From NCBI RefSeq assembly GCF_900142005.1, contig NZ_FQZL01000004.1, forward strand, positions 1 through 64,000: a DNA stretch of 64,000 nt, given 5' to 3'. Made by a program: the position numbers and the translations under genes. Of this stretch, positions 38,152 through 47,987 are shown in pieces. The number at the start of each line of letters is the position of its first letter. The first letter of the stretch is position 1. The notes under the pieces were generated by a model. That model had not been told where the DNA came from, made no database searches, and saw only the letters and a list, made by a program, of their open reading frames with translations. The DNA comes from Dethiosulfatibacter aminovorans DSM 17477. Lineage in GTDB: Bacteria; Bacillota; Clostridia; Tissierellales; Dethiosulfatibacteraceae.

Positions 38152-39833
38152 GAGAAATACTATTTCTTACAAAAGCCAGCCTTATGAACAACTTCAACGT
38201 TCACGGCCTCAATCCGAAAAACAGTGTAACCACTAGGGACAAGGCAAAGCCCCTTATATTCATTCTTGTAATAATTGCCCTTATGCCTACCTACCACTAT
38301 TATGTTACATTTTTGAAACAATTAAGCAAATCGTTGCTAATGCTCAATCAAGAGCTTTATTTCTCCACCCTTGCCCACTATATGGCATCATCTATCGTCT
38401 TTTTCTTCGGGCTTTTGTATGTATTGTCCTATTACTATTTCTCAAGGGATACGGAAATGCTAATCCCCCTGCCACTGAAGGGAAAAACCATAGTTGTTTC
38501 AAAATTCATAACCATACTTGTGTATGAATATGTCCTGTTGGCCGTCTTCCTAATACCAATACTTGTCATCAACAAAAGTCTTGTTGGCGGCAATATCATA
38601 TTATATATACTGAAATCAGCACTTACATTCCTGCTGACACCAGTGATTCCCCTCTCATTTGCATCAATAGTGATAATTGTACTTATGAGGACCACCAATA
38701 TCAAGGGCAAGAAAGACCTCATAAGACTGGTGTCAATGTTCCTTTTCATGTTTGTAATTCTGGGAATACAGATAGTCATTCAGAGAAGCATGGTGCAAAT
38801 CCCTCCCGGTCAGGAACAGGAATTCATCGCTACCCTCTTCAAGGACAACAGGGTACTCATAGATATGATGGGAAGGTACTTCCCTGTTTCAAAGTGGACT
38901 TCAATCAGCCTTTCCGACTCCGGAATTGCTTCAGTCACGAGTTTCCTGAAGATAATTACTGCAAATGCAGCAGCCTTTGGAGCAATGGTTGCAGTAAGCG
39001 AAAAAATATATCTGGGTGGAATAATCGGAGGAAAGGAAGCACAGGCAAAGAAAAGAAAATTGACAAGCAAGGAACTGGAAGAAGCTTCAGGAAGGGTTTC
39101 CAAGAATTACATCGCCATATTCAGGGCGGACATGATCACCCTGCTTAAGACACCCATCTACATGTTCAACTGTGTCAGCATTGTTATTCTCATCCCCTTC
39201 ATTCTCCTTGTCATGCCTTCCCTGACAGGCACTGCAGGTGATATAGAGGAACTCGGGAACTTCTATTCAATGTACGAAAGTTACTTCACCTTCGGCATGG
39301 CTGGAGGATTCATGTTTTTTGCTGCAATGAATCCGACGGCACCGTCAGCCTTTTCAAGGGAGGGAAAGACATTCTGGATATCAAGGATAATTCCCGTAAA
39401 AACAAGAGACCAGATAATTGGCAAGGGACTGTCCCCAATGCTGCTGCAGCTTCTGACAATAATCATCGTGTCAACAGGAATAAGATTCTACATACCTGTA
39501 GGAATCACAGGTCTTTTGACTTCAGCCCTGCTTGGCCTGGCAGGATCCATTCCTCTCGTAATGGCCGGTCTTGCTATAGACATCACCCGTCCCCTCCTCG
39601 ACTGGGACAATCCCCAGAGAGCCGTAAAGCAGAACTTGAACGTACTCATATCAATGGGGATAGGATCTCTTGTGACTCTAGGGCTAGGCCTATTGACCTT
39701 TCTAATGCTGAATAATGAACTGTCGCCAATGCTTATTACAGCCGTCGACCTTTTGATAATAGCTGTTCTGACAGTACTGTCATACAAGATTCTCTCAAAC
39801 AGGATGGAAGTACAGCTAAGGGAGATGGAGTAG
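38148..39833 (+). CDS. ABC-2 type transporter permease
   Basis: 561 residues with about 12 predicted membrane segments in two halves and a long cytoplasmic stretch in the middle (KEAQAKKRKLTSKELEEASGRVSKN, split across residues 300-330). Its start overlaps the ATPase gene stop, so the two proteins form one exporter. The substrate is not evident. Its 3' end overlaps the convergent histidine kinase gene by 18 bases. Confidence 0.85.
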   Translation: MREILFLTKASLMNNFNVHGLNPKNSVTTRDKAKPLIFILVIIALMPTYHYYVTFLKQLSKSLLMLNQELYFSTLAHYMASSIVFFFGLLYVLSYYYFSRDTEMLIPLPLKGKTIVVSKFITILVYEYVLLAVFLIPILVINKSLVGGNIILYILKSALTFLLTPVIPLSFASIVIIVLMRTTNIKGKKDLIRLVSMFLFMFVILGIQIVIQRSMVQIPPGQEQEFIATLFKDNRVLIDMMGRYFPVSKWTSISLSDSGIASVTSFLKIITANAAAFGAMVAVSEKIYLGGIIGGKEAQAKKRKLTSKELEEASGRVSKNYIAIFRADMITLLKTPIYMFNCVSIVILIPFILLVMPSLTGTAGDIEELGNFYSMYESYFTFGMAGGFMFFAAMNPTAPSAFSREGKTFWISRIIPVKTRDQIIGKGLSPMLLQLLTIIIVSTGIRFYIPVGITGLLTSALLGLAGSIPLVMAGLAIDITRPLLDWDNPQRAVKQNLNVLISMGIGSLVTLGLGLLTFLMLNNELSPMLITAVDLLIIAVLTVLSYKILSNRMEVQLREME

Positions 39834-41531
39834 CGGAATTCTTATCAGAGCCTCCGTCCCCTTCCCCTCTTCAGAACTTATTTCAACACCATAATCATTT
39901 CCATAGTAGAGCTTTATCCTTTCATCCACATTCCTGATTCCTATTCCGCCAAGCTTTATGTCGGATTTTTCTATCTTGTCCACAGAAAATCCCTTTCCGT
40001 CATCCTTTATCAACAGTTCCACTGTGTTTTTCACTTTTTTTGCTGATATTGTGATTTTTCCTCCCTTCTCAAGCTCCCTGATTCCATGATAGATTGCATT
40101 TTCCACAAGGGGCTGGAGGATTATCTTTGGAACCATCATCTGCAATAGTTCCTCATCCACGGAAAATTCATATTCAAGCCTGTCCTCGTATCTCTGCTTC
40201 TGAATGAAGAGATACTCCCTGGCATGGTTCAGTTCATCCTCAAGACTTATCATCTCATCTCCCTTGCTTAGGGAGAGCCTGAAGAATGATGCCAGGGACT
40301 TGGTGATGTCTATTACCTTCTCGCTTTCTCCAAACTCCGCCATCCATATTATGGTATCCAGGGTGTTGTAGAGGAAATGGGGATTTATCTGGCTGTAGAG
40401 TGCATTTATCTCATAAGTCCTCAGATACTTTTCCTTGCTGCTTATGTCATCCATTAGGTCTCTGATCTTAAGCGTCATCTCATTGAAATGTTTCGCCAGG
40501 TTTATGGATTCGTAGCATCCCTTTTCGTCAACTTCAGCATCAAGGTTTTCGTCTATATTTATCATGGCCTTTTCAAGTTCCTTGATGGGGTCCGTTATCC
40601 TTCCCGCTATGAATATTCCGCTTCCCATGGTTATGGCGAATAGTATGAGACCTGCTATTGCGAAGGTCTCGAGAATCTGTCTCTGGATCATGGAAAGGTT
40701 ATCCAGGGTCGAGATGCCAGTCAGTATCCAGTCGCTTCCCTCTATGCTGTAGTGGTGGGTGAGTATTCCCATGTTGCTGTCGTATCCGTCCTGCATCTTG
40801 AGTATGTCCACAAGCTTGCCGATTTTTTCATCATCTGTGAAGTAGAGCGTATCGGGATGGTATACCACCTCATAATTGTCGTTGAGTATATAGGCATAGC
40901 CTTCCCTTCCAAGGTCCAACCCTTGAAGGTAGTCCTCGATGACCCTGTAGCCAATGTCCATGAGGAGGACTCCCAGATTTTCACCATTCTCGTCTACAAT
41001 CTCCCTGCTGATGGACAGTACCCAACTGTCCTTGTCCATGGAAAACTCCTGCATCCTTATAGAGGTGAGGACAGGCATGCCGTCACCGTAGACCACGTCC
41101 TTGTACCAATCCTGTTCCATCATGTCATCGGACACTGTCATATCCAGTTCCTTCTCATTGGATATGACAGCTCCATCCTTCCCGACAATTATCACAGAAA
41201 CCAGAAACTCGTCCGTTGAAAGAACATCTTCGATCCTGTCCATTACCGAGACCCTCTGTATTCCATCATTGCCTTCCAGATATCCTGTTATAACCCGGTC
41301 CTTGGCGATCATGGAGGAAAGTGCCTTTACCTTGTCTATGTACAGCTCAACATACCTGCCGCTTCTGTCTACGGAATCCCTTGTGGATGCAAGCTCGTCC
41401 TGAAGGATTACATTTGATATGCTGAAATACATTATGGATCCGAGGATAGCAATTATGAGAAGACTTGCCGTAAGGAAATAGAGGGACACCTGGACCTTCA
41501 GGTACTTGAGAAATCTAAACCTGGTCATCAT
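39816..41531 (-). CDS. Sensor histidine kinase, LytS/YesM family
   Basis: 571 residues: a membrane segment near residues 12-35, an extracellular double Cache-type sensor (about 38-280), a second membrane segment (AIAGLILFAITMGSGIFIAG), HAMP, a His_kinase domain with phosphorylated His in INPHFLYNTLD, and an ATPase domain (GIGIRNVDERIKLYYG). It signals to the AraC-type regulator whose gene overlaps it by 17 bases. Members often sense sugars, peptides or metabolites; the ligand here is unknown. Genes under its control are not evident from the neighbours. Confidence 0.9.
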   Translation of the reverse strand: MMTRFRFLKYLKVQVSLYFLTASLLIIAILGSIMYFSISNVILQDELASTRDSVDRSGRYVELYIDKVKALSSMIAKDRVITGYLEGNDGIQRVSVMDRIEDVLSTDEFLVSVIIVGKDGAVISNEKELDMTVSDDMMEQDWYKDVVYGDGMPVLTSIRMQEFSMDKDSWVLSISREIVDENGENLGVLLMDIGYRVIEDYLQGLDLGREGYAYILNDNYEVVYHPDTLYFTDDEKIGKLVDILKMQDGYDSNMGILTHHYSIEGSDWILTGISTLDNLSMIQRQILETFAIAGLILFAITMGSGIFIAGRITDPIKELEKAMINIDENLDAEVDEKGCYESINLAKHFNEMTLKIRDLMDDISSKEKYLRTYEINALYSQINPHFLYNTLDTIIWMAEFGESEKVIDITKSLASFFRLSLSKGDEMISLEDELNHAREYLFIQKQRYEDRLEYEFSVDEELLQMMVPKIILQPLVENAIYHGIRELEKGGKITISAKKVKNTVELLIKDDGKGFSVDKIEKSDIKLGGIGIRNVDERIKLYYGNDYGVEISSEEGKGTEALIRIPLLHLP

Positions 41532-42294
41532 CGGTCTTCACCTTCTTCTTGTATTGCTTAGGGGACATGCCGTAGGCAGACTTGAACCGTGTACCGAAAT
41601 AGTTCACATCATCAAAGCCCACCTCGTCTGCTATTTCATAGTTTTTCTTGTCCGTCGTCAAAAGAAGTATCTTTGCCCTTGAAAGCCTCCTGTCCAATAC
41701 ATATTCCTGAAATGCAACCCCGAAGGTCTTCTTGAAAACTGTGCTCAGATAGCCTGTGCTGAATCCCATCTCGTCGGCCATGAATGTAAGGGAAAAGTCA
41801 TGGTTTCCTATATTTTCATCGATGATTTTCTTCATTTTCTCCCCGTATCCACCGTCATCCAATGCATCTTCATCATTGAGTCCGTCCACAATTTCATATA
41901 CCTTTTTGTCACGGTTCCTATCCTCAAGAATTGATGTGAATTTTTTCAGAACTCCCTCGATATCCTTCCTGGATACAGGCTTCAATATATAGTCATCAAC
42001 ACCCGTCCTAAGGGCTGCTACTGCATAGTCGAAATAGTCGTATCCCGTAATGAATGCTATGAGTATCTCCTTGTTGTCCACCTTCACCTTTTCAGCAAAA
42101 ACAAGCCCGTTCATTCTGGGCATGTTAATATCAGCCAGTATGATTTCGGGCTTTTCCTTTTCATAGATATCCAAGGCCTCCTCGCCGTTTGAAGCTTCCA
42201 GAACCTTTTCAATATTCAATTTTCCATAATCGATGAGGGATCTTATCCCCCGTCTTATGAATGGTTCATCGTCTACTATCAATAGCTTGTACAT
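41515..42294 (-). CDS. Response regulator, YesN type with AraC DNA-binding domain
   Basis: 259 residues. The receiver domain (1-120) has the acidic pair DDE at 8-10, phosphorylated Asp in ILADINMPRMNG (near 55) and Lys in DYILKPVSRKD. Two AraC helix-turn-helix units follow (about 160-255, FSTGYLSTVFKKTFG and FDDVNYFGTRFKSAYGMSPKQYKKK). It is transcribed before and overlaps its kinase gene. AGGTG precedes the ATG. Confidence 0.92.
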   Translation of the reverse strand: MYKLLIVDDEPFIRRGIRSLIDYGKLNIEKVLEASNGEEALDIYEKEKPEIILADINMPRMNGLVFAEKVKVDNKEILIAFITGYDYFDYAVAALRTGVDDYILKPVSRKDIEGVLKKFTSILEDRNRDKKVYEIVDGLNDEDALDDGGYGEKMKKIIDENIGNHDFSLTFMADEMGFSTGYLSTVFKKTFGVAFQEYVLDRRLSRAKILLLTTDKKNYEIADEVGFDDVNYFGTRFKSAYGMSPKQYKKKVKTDDDQV

Positions 42295-42361
42295 TTTGCA
42301 CCTGACCTTTCAGAATACTGCCGTTAATCATATTTCTCATGCGTAATAATCAAGCCATCAA

Positions 42362-42395
42362 ATTATCGAACACTCCCGCAGGCGTGTCCGATAAT
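42362..42395. terminator. Hairpin between msrAB and the two-component genes
   Basis: ATTATCG (42362-42368) pairs with CGATAAT (42389-42395), with further pairing of ACAC with GTGT inside. A T5 run follows on the plus strand and a weak TTTG on the minus strand; msrAB is the only gene that ends beside it, so it probably ends that operon. Confidence 0.55.
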
Positions 42396-42433
42396 CCTTT
42401 TTCTTATATTATACTATATCTTTGGCTGATGCA

Positions 42434-43570
42434 TCATTCGAAAAGTACCTTGAGATATCCGTACCCTTCGTCGTCCATGTCCTCATATGCAACAAACCTT
42501 ATTGCAGCACTGTTTATGCAGTATCTCTTTCCTCCCCTGTCCTTGGGGCCGTCGTCGAATACATGTCCGAGATGAGAGTCTCCGCTTCTGCTTCTCACTT
42601 CCGTCCTCACCATGTTGAAGCTTTCATCCACATGGTAGGTAACAACCTCTGGAATTATTGGCTTTGTAAAGCTGGGCCATCCGCATCCGGAATCATACTT
42701 GTCGATGGATGAGAAGAGAGGCTCTCCTGTAACTATGTCCACATATATTCCCTTTCCCTTGAAGTCATGGTACTTATTGTCAAAAGCCCTTTCAGTCTTT
42801 GCGTCCTGGGTTACTGCATACTGCAGGTCTGTAAGATTATCCATTAGATATGCATCGTCAGGCTTCGGATACCTGGCAGGATCGATTATTATCTCGTCTG
42901 CAAGACCAAGGTCTATGTGGCAATAGCCGTTTGGATTCTTCTTAAGATAATCCTGGTGGTACTCCTCTGCAAGATAGTATCCGTCAAGCATTTCAACTTC
43001 AACCACTATTTCCTTGGAGTATTTTTCCTGCTCCTCTGCAATAACTTCCTGTATTATAGGAACCTGTTCTTCATCGGTATAATAGATTCCAGTTCTGTAC
43101 TGTGTTCCCCTGTCGTTTCCCTGCCTGTTCACACTTGTAGGATCGATGACCTTGAAGTAGTAAAGAAGCAGTGTTCTCATGTCAGTCTCTTCAGGGTCGT
43201 ATCTTACATGTACAGTTTCCGCATGTCCTGTGTTTTTGTAGCATACTTCTTCATATGTAGGGTTTTCCGTATTTCCGTTTGCATATCCCGATGTCACATC
43301 GTATACACCGTGAATCCTCTGCATGTATTCCTCAAGTCCCCAGAAACAGCCTCCTGCAAGGTAGAGGTCCTTGAGTTTACTCTCGTCGACCTTGACTGCC
43401 ATGGTTTCTTCATTTTTCATATCTTCCATGTTTTCCTCCTCAACAATCTCCATATCCTTCTCTTCGGAGACCATATCCTCGTCACCGGCAGTATTCAGTA
43501 TTCTTGGAACAAACACTGCTGCAGCCACCACCAGTACAAGCAATACCGCAATCAATATTCTGCTGTTCAT
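42434..43570 (-). CDS. msrAB: Membrane-anchored MsrA-MsrB fusion, methionine sulfoxide reductase
   Basis: About 378 residues. An N-terminal membrane anchor ([18 protein letters not shown]) and a Glu/Met-rich linker lead to an MsrA domain with [10 protein letters not shown] (catalytic Cys near 75) and then an MsrB domain with [18 protein letters not shown] and the catalytic Cys near 351 in RYCINSAAI. The CxxC zinc ligands of many MsrB proteins are absent. It repairs both forms of methionine sulfoxide in exported proteins, using electrons from the TlpA-like protein and CcdA encoded just upstream. The ATG at 43570 follows AAGGTG; the longer frame to 43609 is rejected. Confidence 0.92.
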   Translation of the reverse strand: MNSRILIAVLLVLVVAAAVFVPRILNTAGDEDMVSEEKDMEIVEEENMEDMKNEETMAVKVDESKLKDLYLAGGCFWGLEEYMQRIHGVYDVTSGYANGNTENPTYEEVCYKNTGHAETVHVRYDPEETDMRTLLLYYFKVIDPTSVNRQGNDRGTQYRTGIYYTDEEQVPIIQEVIAEEQEKYSKEIVVEVEMLDGYYLAEEYHQDYLKKNPNGYCHIDLGLADEIIIDPARYPKPDDAYLMDNLTDLQYAVTQDAKTERAFDNKYHDFKGKGIYVDIVTGEPLFSSIDKYDSGCGWPSFTKPIIPEVVTYHVDESFNMVRTEVRSRSGDSHLGHVFDDGPKDRGGKRYCINSAAIRFVAYEDMDDEGYGYLKVLFE

Positions 43571-43583
43571 TTCATCACCTTCT

Positions 43584-44204
43584 TTAATATATACCCTGGA
43601 TTTTGTCAATTATAGTTTCATTGGTTTTAGGTCCGGGAAGACTCTCTATAAGTACTTCGTCGCTTCCAACAAATGCTGATGTAGGATAGCCTCTTACCAT
43701 GTAATCGGAAGCTATATCTCCACCGTCATCCAGGAGGACGATTATGTTGTCGTACTCCAGTCCCCTGTACCATTCTATGAACTCATCCCTGTCCATTTCA
43801 CTTCCAAGTCCCGGAGATACTATGGTAAGTATGGGAAAATCCGCTGTTGATGACAGTTCATCCAGAGCTTCAAGTTCCGACAAGCATATAGGACACCATG
43901 ATGCCCAGAACTTTATGTATACCTTCTCACCCTTGTAGTCTGCCAGTGAGTATTCCATACCGTCCACACCAGCAAGGGTAAAACCGGGAGCCATTTCTCC
44001 CTCGTTCATCCTGTCATCAGTCATACCTTCATCCCTCTTGTCCATGTCCGAATCCATGTCGTCACTATCCATGCTATTCATATCTTCAGTCATTTCATTT
44101 CCATTCATTGCAGTGTCGCTGTTCTGACTGTTGTAAATATACGCTCCACCTGCAGCAACAAGAACTGCAACAATTATAAATATTATCAGTTTCTTGCTGT
44201 TCAT
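43584..44204 (-). CDS. TlpA-like membrane-anchored thioredoxin
   Basis: 206 residues: N-terminal membrane anchor, a linker very rich in Met, Asp and Asn (about 30-72), and a thioredoxin domain with the redox pair in [11 protein letters not shown] (Cys104 and Cys107). It probably carries electrons from CcdA to the MsrAB protein. AGGAGG lies before the ATG. The Met-rich linker could itself be an oxidation target or metal-binding; this is inference. Confidence 0.88.
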   Translation of the reverse strand: MNSKKLIIFIIVAVLVAAGGAYIYNSQNSDTAMNGNEMTEDMNSMDSDDMDSDMDKRDEGMTDDRMNEGEMAPGFTLAGVDGMEYSLADYKGEKVYIKFWASWCPICLSELEALDELSSTADFPILTIVSPGLGSEMDRDEFIEWYRGLEYDNIIVLLDDGGDIASDYMVRGYPTSAFVGSDEVLIESLPGPKTNETIIDKIQGIY

Positions 44205-44216
44205 TTTCTATTCCTC

Positions 44217-44930
44217 CTAAATCAGACCTTCAAAGAATCCTGTCAACACATTGAGATTCTGAGTCATCAGCAGTATTCCCATGAGCACTATTATAGCTCC
44301 TCCGACCCTCTTGATTGTAAGAAGATGCTTCTCAATCTTCGTGAACTTCTCAAGAAGAATGTCCGAAAGTAGTGCCATTATCAGGAAAGGTACCGCAAGT
44401 CCAAGTGTATAGACAAGCATAAGCAATAATCCGTATACAGCCTGTCCACCACCTGATGCCACCACTATTATGGCTCCAAGGACCGGTCCCACGCATGGGG
44501 TCCATGCAAAGCTGAAAGTCAGTCCCAGCAGATAGGTTCCCAGAAGATCGTGCTTCTTGCTTCTTTCAAACCTTACAGACTTGTTGAACTTGAACAGGTC
44601 TAGCTTGAAGATGTCCATCTGGGATAGACCAAGTATTATTACTATTGATCCGCTTATTATTCTGAATGCTTTTCCATAAATGTATTTTCCAAGGGCACCT
44701 GCTCCAAATCCCAGTATTAGGAAAATTGTCGAAAGCCCCAGCACAAATACCATTGTCCTCCCTATAGCTACAAGGTTAACCCTGTACTTCCCTCTGTTTG
44801 CCTTCTTCTGGTCAGCCTTTCCCGTGATTACGCCTATATATACAGGCAAGAGGGGAAAGGTGCATGGTGCAAAGAATGACAGGAATCCTGCCGCAAATAC
44901 CGTTGTTATAAAAATTTGTTCACCGATCAT
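44217..44930 (-). CDS. ccdA: CcdA-type transmembrane thiol-disulfide carrier
   Basis: About 237 residues with six membrane segments and the two redox cysteines in FFAPCTFPLLP and AWTPCVGPVLG, typical of CcdA/DsbD central domains. It takes electrons from cytoplasmic thioredoxin across the membrane and hands them to the TlpA-like protein encoded 12 bases downstream. ATG at 44930 is preferred over GTG 44939. The promoter region carries a Fur/PerR-like palindrome. Confidence 0.9.
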   Translation of the reverse strand: MIGEQIFITTVFAAGFLSFFAPCTFPLLPVYIGVITGKADQKKANRGKYRVNLVAIGRTMVFVLGLSTIFLILGFGAGALGKYIYGKAFRIISGSIVIILGLSQMDIFKLDLFKFNKSVRFERSKKHDLLGTYLLGLTFSFAWTPCVGPVLGAIIVVASGGGQAVYGLLLMLVYTLGLAVPFLIMALLSDILLEKFTKIEKHLLTIKRVGGAIIVLMGILLMTQNLNVLTGFFEGLI

Positions 44931-44985
44931 ATTTTCCACCGCCTATTTGTTTAATCCAATATTGAATTTCCTTGTTTATATACTC

Positions 44986-45026
44986 ATTATACAACAAAGC
45001 TTTCGCAAATGATATTAATTATCATT
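44986..45026 (-). promoter_or_regulatory. Promoter with Fur/PerR-like box for ccdA-tlpA-msrAB
   Basis: On the minus strand a TATAAT -10 box lies at 44991-44986. A 19-base near-palindrome, AATGATATTAATTATCATT (45008-45026), covers the -35 position and resembles Fur or PerR boxes (TGATAAT-N-ATTATCA type). A peroxide or iron-responsive repressor fits the repair function of the operon. Confidence 0.5.
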
Positions 45027-45073
45027 AACAAAATCTTGGTTTTAATCCTCTATTGATAAAATTTTATATGCTT

Positions 45074-46498
45074 TTACCAGTTTCCGTGGCTTTTCATCTT
45101 TTTTATGTTGAGTTTCTTCATCCTGTACTGTAGGTTCTGTCTCACTATACCGAGGCTCTCTGCGCTCCTCGATATGTTCCAGTCGTTCTCCTCCAATGCC
45201 TCTATTATCCTGTCCCTTTCAGCATTCCTCAGATACTCTCCCAGACCCTCCCTCTTCCTTGTGGGAGTTCCACTTTCGCTGTAAATCCTGTCGGGAAGGC
45301 AGTTCACATCCACAATCTGGTCGTCGTCTGCAAGGGTAATTGCCGATTCAATTATATTCTCAAGCTCCCTTACATTTCCCGGATAGGAATATCCCTTAAG
45401 GATCTCGTATACATCGTCCGTTACCTGAAGGTTGAAAAGTCCGTACTTTGACCCATACATCTCAATGAAATAGTTGATCAAGGGAAGGATATCAGATTTT
45501 CTTTCCCTGAGGGGTGGAATCTCCAGTGTGCTTGTTGATATCCTGTAGTAAAGGTCCTTCCTTATGAGGTTCTCGCTGAGGCACCTCTCAGGGCTGATGT
45601 TTGTGGAGCTGATTATCCTGCAGTTGAGGCTGATCTCCTCGGTACTTCCTATGCGCCTGAACTTCTTCTCCTGTATGACCCTCAGCATCTTTGCCTGGAG
45701 AGACAGGGGCATGGAATTTATCTCGTCAAGGAACAGTGTGCCGAAGCCCGCCTTTTCAATGAGTCCAATCTTGTTTTCAGCTCCAGTGTATGACCCCTTT
45801 ACGGTACCGAAAAGACTGCTTTCCAGAAGGTTGTCCGGAATGGCCGAGCAGTTTATTCCAACGAAGGGCTGTCTCTTGTTCGTTGAGTTGTAGTTGTGTA
45901 TTCCCTGTGCGAAAATTTCCTTCCCCACTCCCGTCTCGCCGAATATGAGAACATTGCTGTTGTATTTAGAGAACTTCTTTGCCTTTTCTATTATGGAACT
46001 TATCTTTTCGCTGTTTGTAATTATGTTCTTAAAGGTGTATCTGGTATTATTCTCCGTGCTTATTGCATTGAGTCCTGCGCTGCTTTCTATTTCCCTGGTC
46101 CTCTTGAGAAGATCAGCCACCTTGTTGACGCTTCTCGATACCGAGTATGTTGCAAGGAGTTCACCGTTTCTCATTATGGGGTATGTGCTTGCCACGCAGG
46201 TTATCTTCTGGTTCTTGTTGGAGTAATAGTCCTGGTACCTGTCAAGGATTGGAGTCTGGGTCCTCATTACAATGGAGTGCTCGCTGGTCTCCTGGCTAAC
46301 CTTGTAGACCTCGGTTATCTTCTTTCCAATTACATCCCTGGCTCTGAATCCCTCCATTAAACCCATCTGGTTGTTGTAGTACATGATTGTGCCGTCGGTA
46401 TCGGCTACCATGGCCCCTTCCGTCACCGTATTCAACACTATCTTCATGCAGTATTCCATATCTTCATGGCTCATTGATCCGGTCTTTTTTATTACCAT
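45074..46498 (-). CDS. Sigma-54-dependent activator (PAS-AAA+-Fis) of the split lyase operon
   Basis: About 474 residues: PAS domain (about 15-125, TVTEGAMVADTDGTIMYYNNQ), AAA+ domain with GETGVGKE near 188, contact loop GSYTGA and GTLFLDEINSM, and a C-terminal Fis helix-turn-helix (NISRSAESLGIVRQNLQYRM). This arrangement resembles RocR-type regulators of amino-acid use. ATG 46498 has better spacing from GGAGG than 46501. It is divergent from the split lyase genes, whose sigma-54 promoter and two palindromic sites lie in the shared gap, so it most likely controls them. Confidence 0.88.
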   Translation of the reverse strand: MVIKKTGSMSHEDMEYCMKIVLNTVTEGAMVADTDGTIMYYNNQMGLMEGFRARDVIGKKITEVYKVSQETSEHSIVMRTQTPILDRYQDYYSNKNQKITCVASTYPIMRNGELLATYSVSRSVNKVADLLKRTREIESSAGLNAISTENNTRYTFKNIITNSEKISSIIEKAKKFSKYNSNVLIFGETGVGKEIFAQGIHNYNSTNKRQPFVGINCSAIPDNLLESSLFGTVKGSYTGAENKIGLIEKAGFGTLFLDEINSMPLSLQAKMLRVIQEKKFRRIGSTEEISLNCRIISSTNISPERCLSENLIRKDLYYRISTSTLEIPPLRERKSDILPLINYFIEMYGSKYGLFNLQVTDDVYEILKGYSYPGNVRELENIIESAITLADDDQIVDVNCLPDRIYSESGTPTRKREGLGEYLRNAERDRIIEALEENDWNISRSAESLGIVRQNLQYRMKKLNIKKMKSHGNW

Positions 46499-46638
46499 CA
46501 TGACCTCCCATAATCCTTATCATCAAATTAATTTCCCATTGCAGGGTAATCCCGACTTCGAGAAACTACAGATTTAAGACTGTAATGCCGAAATATTTGG
46601 AACCTGCCAGGCGAAACCCTATATCATACATATATTAT

Positions 46639-46699
46639 ATGCATAATTTTTATGCATTGCAAAGTTTTTCCATGGCGTTTAATGCAAATATTTTATGCA
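46639..46699. promoter_or_regulatory. Two enhancer sites for the split lyase operon
   Basis: ATGCATAA-TTT-TTATGCAT (46639-46657) is a perfect palindrome. ATGCAAA (46682-46688) and TTATGCA (46693-46699) form a looser second copy, centred 42 bases away, about four helical turns. They lie 50-100 bases upstream of the sigma-54 promoter. Confidence 0.65.
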
Positions 46700-46736
46700 C
46701 ATACTGCTGAATACGTTGTAAATAGCTGTTCGAAAT

Positions 46737-46755
46737 CTGGCATGATAATTGCTTT
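46737..46755 (+). promoter_or_regulatory. Sigma-54 promoter of the split lyase operon
   Basis: CTGGCATGATAATTGCTTT has GG at 46739-46740 and GC at 46751-46752, ten bases apart. Transcription would start near 46763, leaving only a very short leader before the ribosome site AGAGG (46765-46769). Confidence 0.85.
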
Positions 46756-46776
46756 AATATTTTTAGAGGTGATTAC

Positions 46777-47979
46777 ATGAAAACTAAAACTATTAACTTT
46801 GATTTTCTTGCAGGCAAGATTAAATCAGACAACAAACTCATTGATTCACATTATCCGGAATCAATAACAGCACTGACACTATATTTACTGGCAAGGGAAT
46901 ATTCAGACAAGGTAAATTTTGCTTCAGCACTTGAAAAAAAGGCGGAGGCAAGCCTTCCATCCATACCTGCGTCTCTTGCAACAGAAAAGGAACAGGCAGA
47001 CTTTATAATTGAAGTACTAGGAGACCTGGCAGGCATGGCAGACAACATGAGGGAAGTTCTTCACAAGGTACTTCCGGCAGCCTATGGCATCTACGGCGTT
47101 GTGAAATCAATGAACCTTGCAAAAGCAGTGGATCTTACCCTTGCCCTGAACCTTGAGGCAATCAGGGGAGAAAGGGGAGCCTTCGATCTTAGACTCCACA
47201 ACATTTCAAGACCTTTCAAGCAACAGGAAAATTCTGCAGAAAACACGTTGAGAATCCTTGAAGACACTGAGTTTGCAGACGACAAGGGAAGATTCTCTTT
47301 CGGATACGACACCCATCCGAGATGCCAGGATGCCATCTCCTTCAGGGCTGCACCGCAAACTCACGGAGGAGCAAGGGATGCCCTTGACTTCATGAAGAAA
47401 AGCATAGAAGAATACATGGAAAGCGACCTTGATTTGTCGACCCAGCTTAGATATGCTGCAGACATGGCAATAACCGCCCTTGCAGGCTTTGGAAACATTT
47501 CGGAAAGAAGGGCTTTCAGGCTCAACGACCACAACTTCTCCTACGGCCTTCCTACAAACCTGATCTACAAGGACCCGGGATACAACCACGGATTCGTAGT
47601 TGTTCAAGCAGTAGGAACTGCAATCCTTGGAGAACTTAAGACAAACGCACTTCCTACAAGATCCTCAATGGACGAAAGACTCAACAGGACACTTGCCTTC
47701 TCTTCGGCTAAAAGAGTGGTTGATTCTCTGGGACTGTTGTCAAAGATACTCATGATAGAGGCATTCATGTCATGCCAGGGAATCGATCTTGTAAGGAAGG
47801 TGCTTCCCGAACTTAAACTTGGAAAGGGTACGGAGGCTGCCTACAGCAGGATCAGGGAAAGCGTAAAGCTTGTTGAATCGAACAGATACATAATACCCGA
47901 AATGAACGAACTTGACAGAATGATATTCACAGGCGAACTGATTTCGGCTGTTGAAGATGCAGTTGGAAGTCTTAAATAG
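46777..47979 (+). CDS. Subunit A of a split, MIO-less histidine ammonia-lyase-family enzyme
   Basis: 400 residues. From about residue 115 it follows the middle and C-terminal parts of the HAL/PAL family: GAFDLRLHNISRPF, QDAISFRAAPQTHGGARDA (184-202; canonical Gln and Arg kept, canonical Tyr is Ile187), GNISERR (239-245), PGYNHGFVVVQA and the C-terminal SCQGIDL. It lacks the N-terminal third with the MIO loop and also the internal DNP/GGNF and QEDHVS segments; exactly these occur in the next gene's product. Its first 110 residues match nothing I know. Together with subunit B it would complete most of a canonical lyase active site. AGAGG is 7 bases before the ATG; the sigma-54 promoter lies directly upstream. 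Confidence 0.8.
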   Translation: MKTKTINFDFLAGKIKSDNKLIDSHYPESITALTLYLLAREYSDKVNFASALEKKAEASLPSIPASLATEKEQADFIIEVLGDLAGMADNMREVLHKVLPAAYGIYGVVKSMNLAKAVDLTLALNLEAIRGERGAFDLRLHNISRPFKQQENSAENTLRILEDTEFADDKGRFSFGYDTHPRCQDAISFRAAPQTHGGARDALDFMKKSIEEYMESDLDLSTQLRYAADMAITALAGFGNISERRAFRLNDHNFSYGLPTNLIYKDPGYNHGFVVVQAVGTAILGELKTNALPTRSSMDERLNRTLAFSSAKRVVDSLGLLSKILMIEAFMSCQGIDLVRKVLPELKLGKGTEAAYSRIRESVKLVESNRYIIPEMNELDRMIFTGELISAVEDAVGSLK

Positions 47980-47987
47980 GAGGAAAT

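Noticed and set aside
46666..46690. Second sigma-54 promoter at ATGGCGTTTAATGC
   Set aside because: GG and GC are 8 bases apart instead of 10; the site at 46737-46755 fits exactly.
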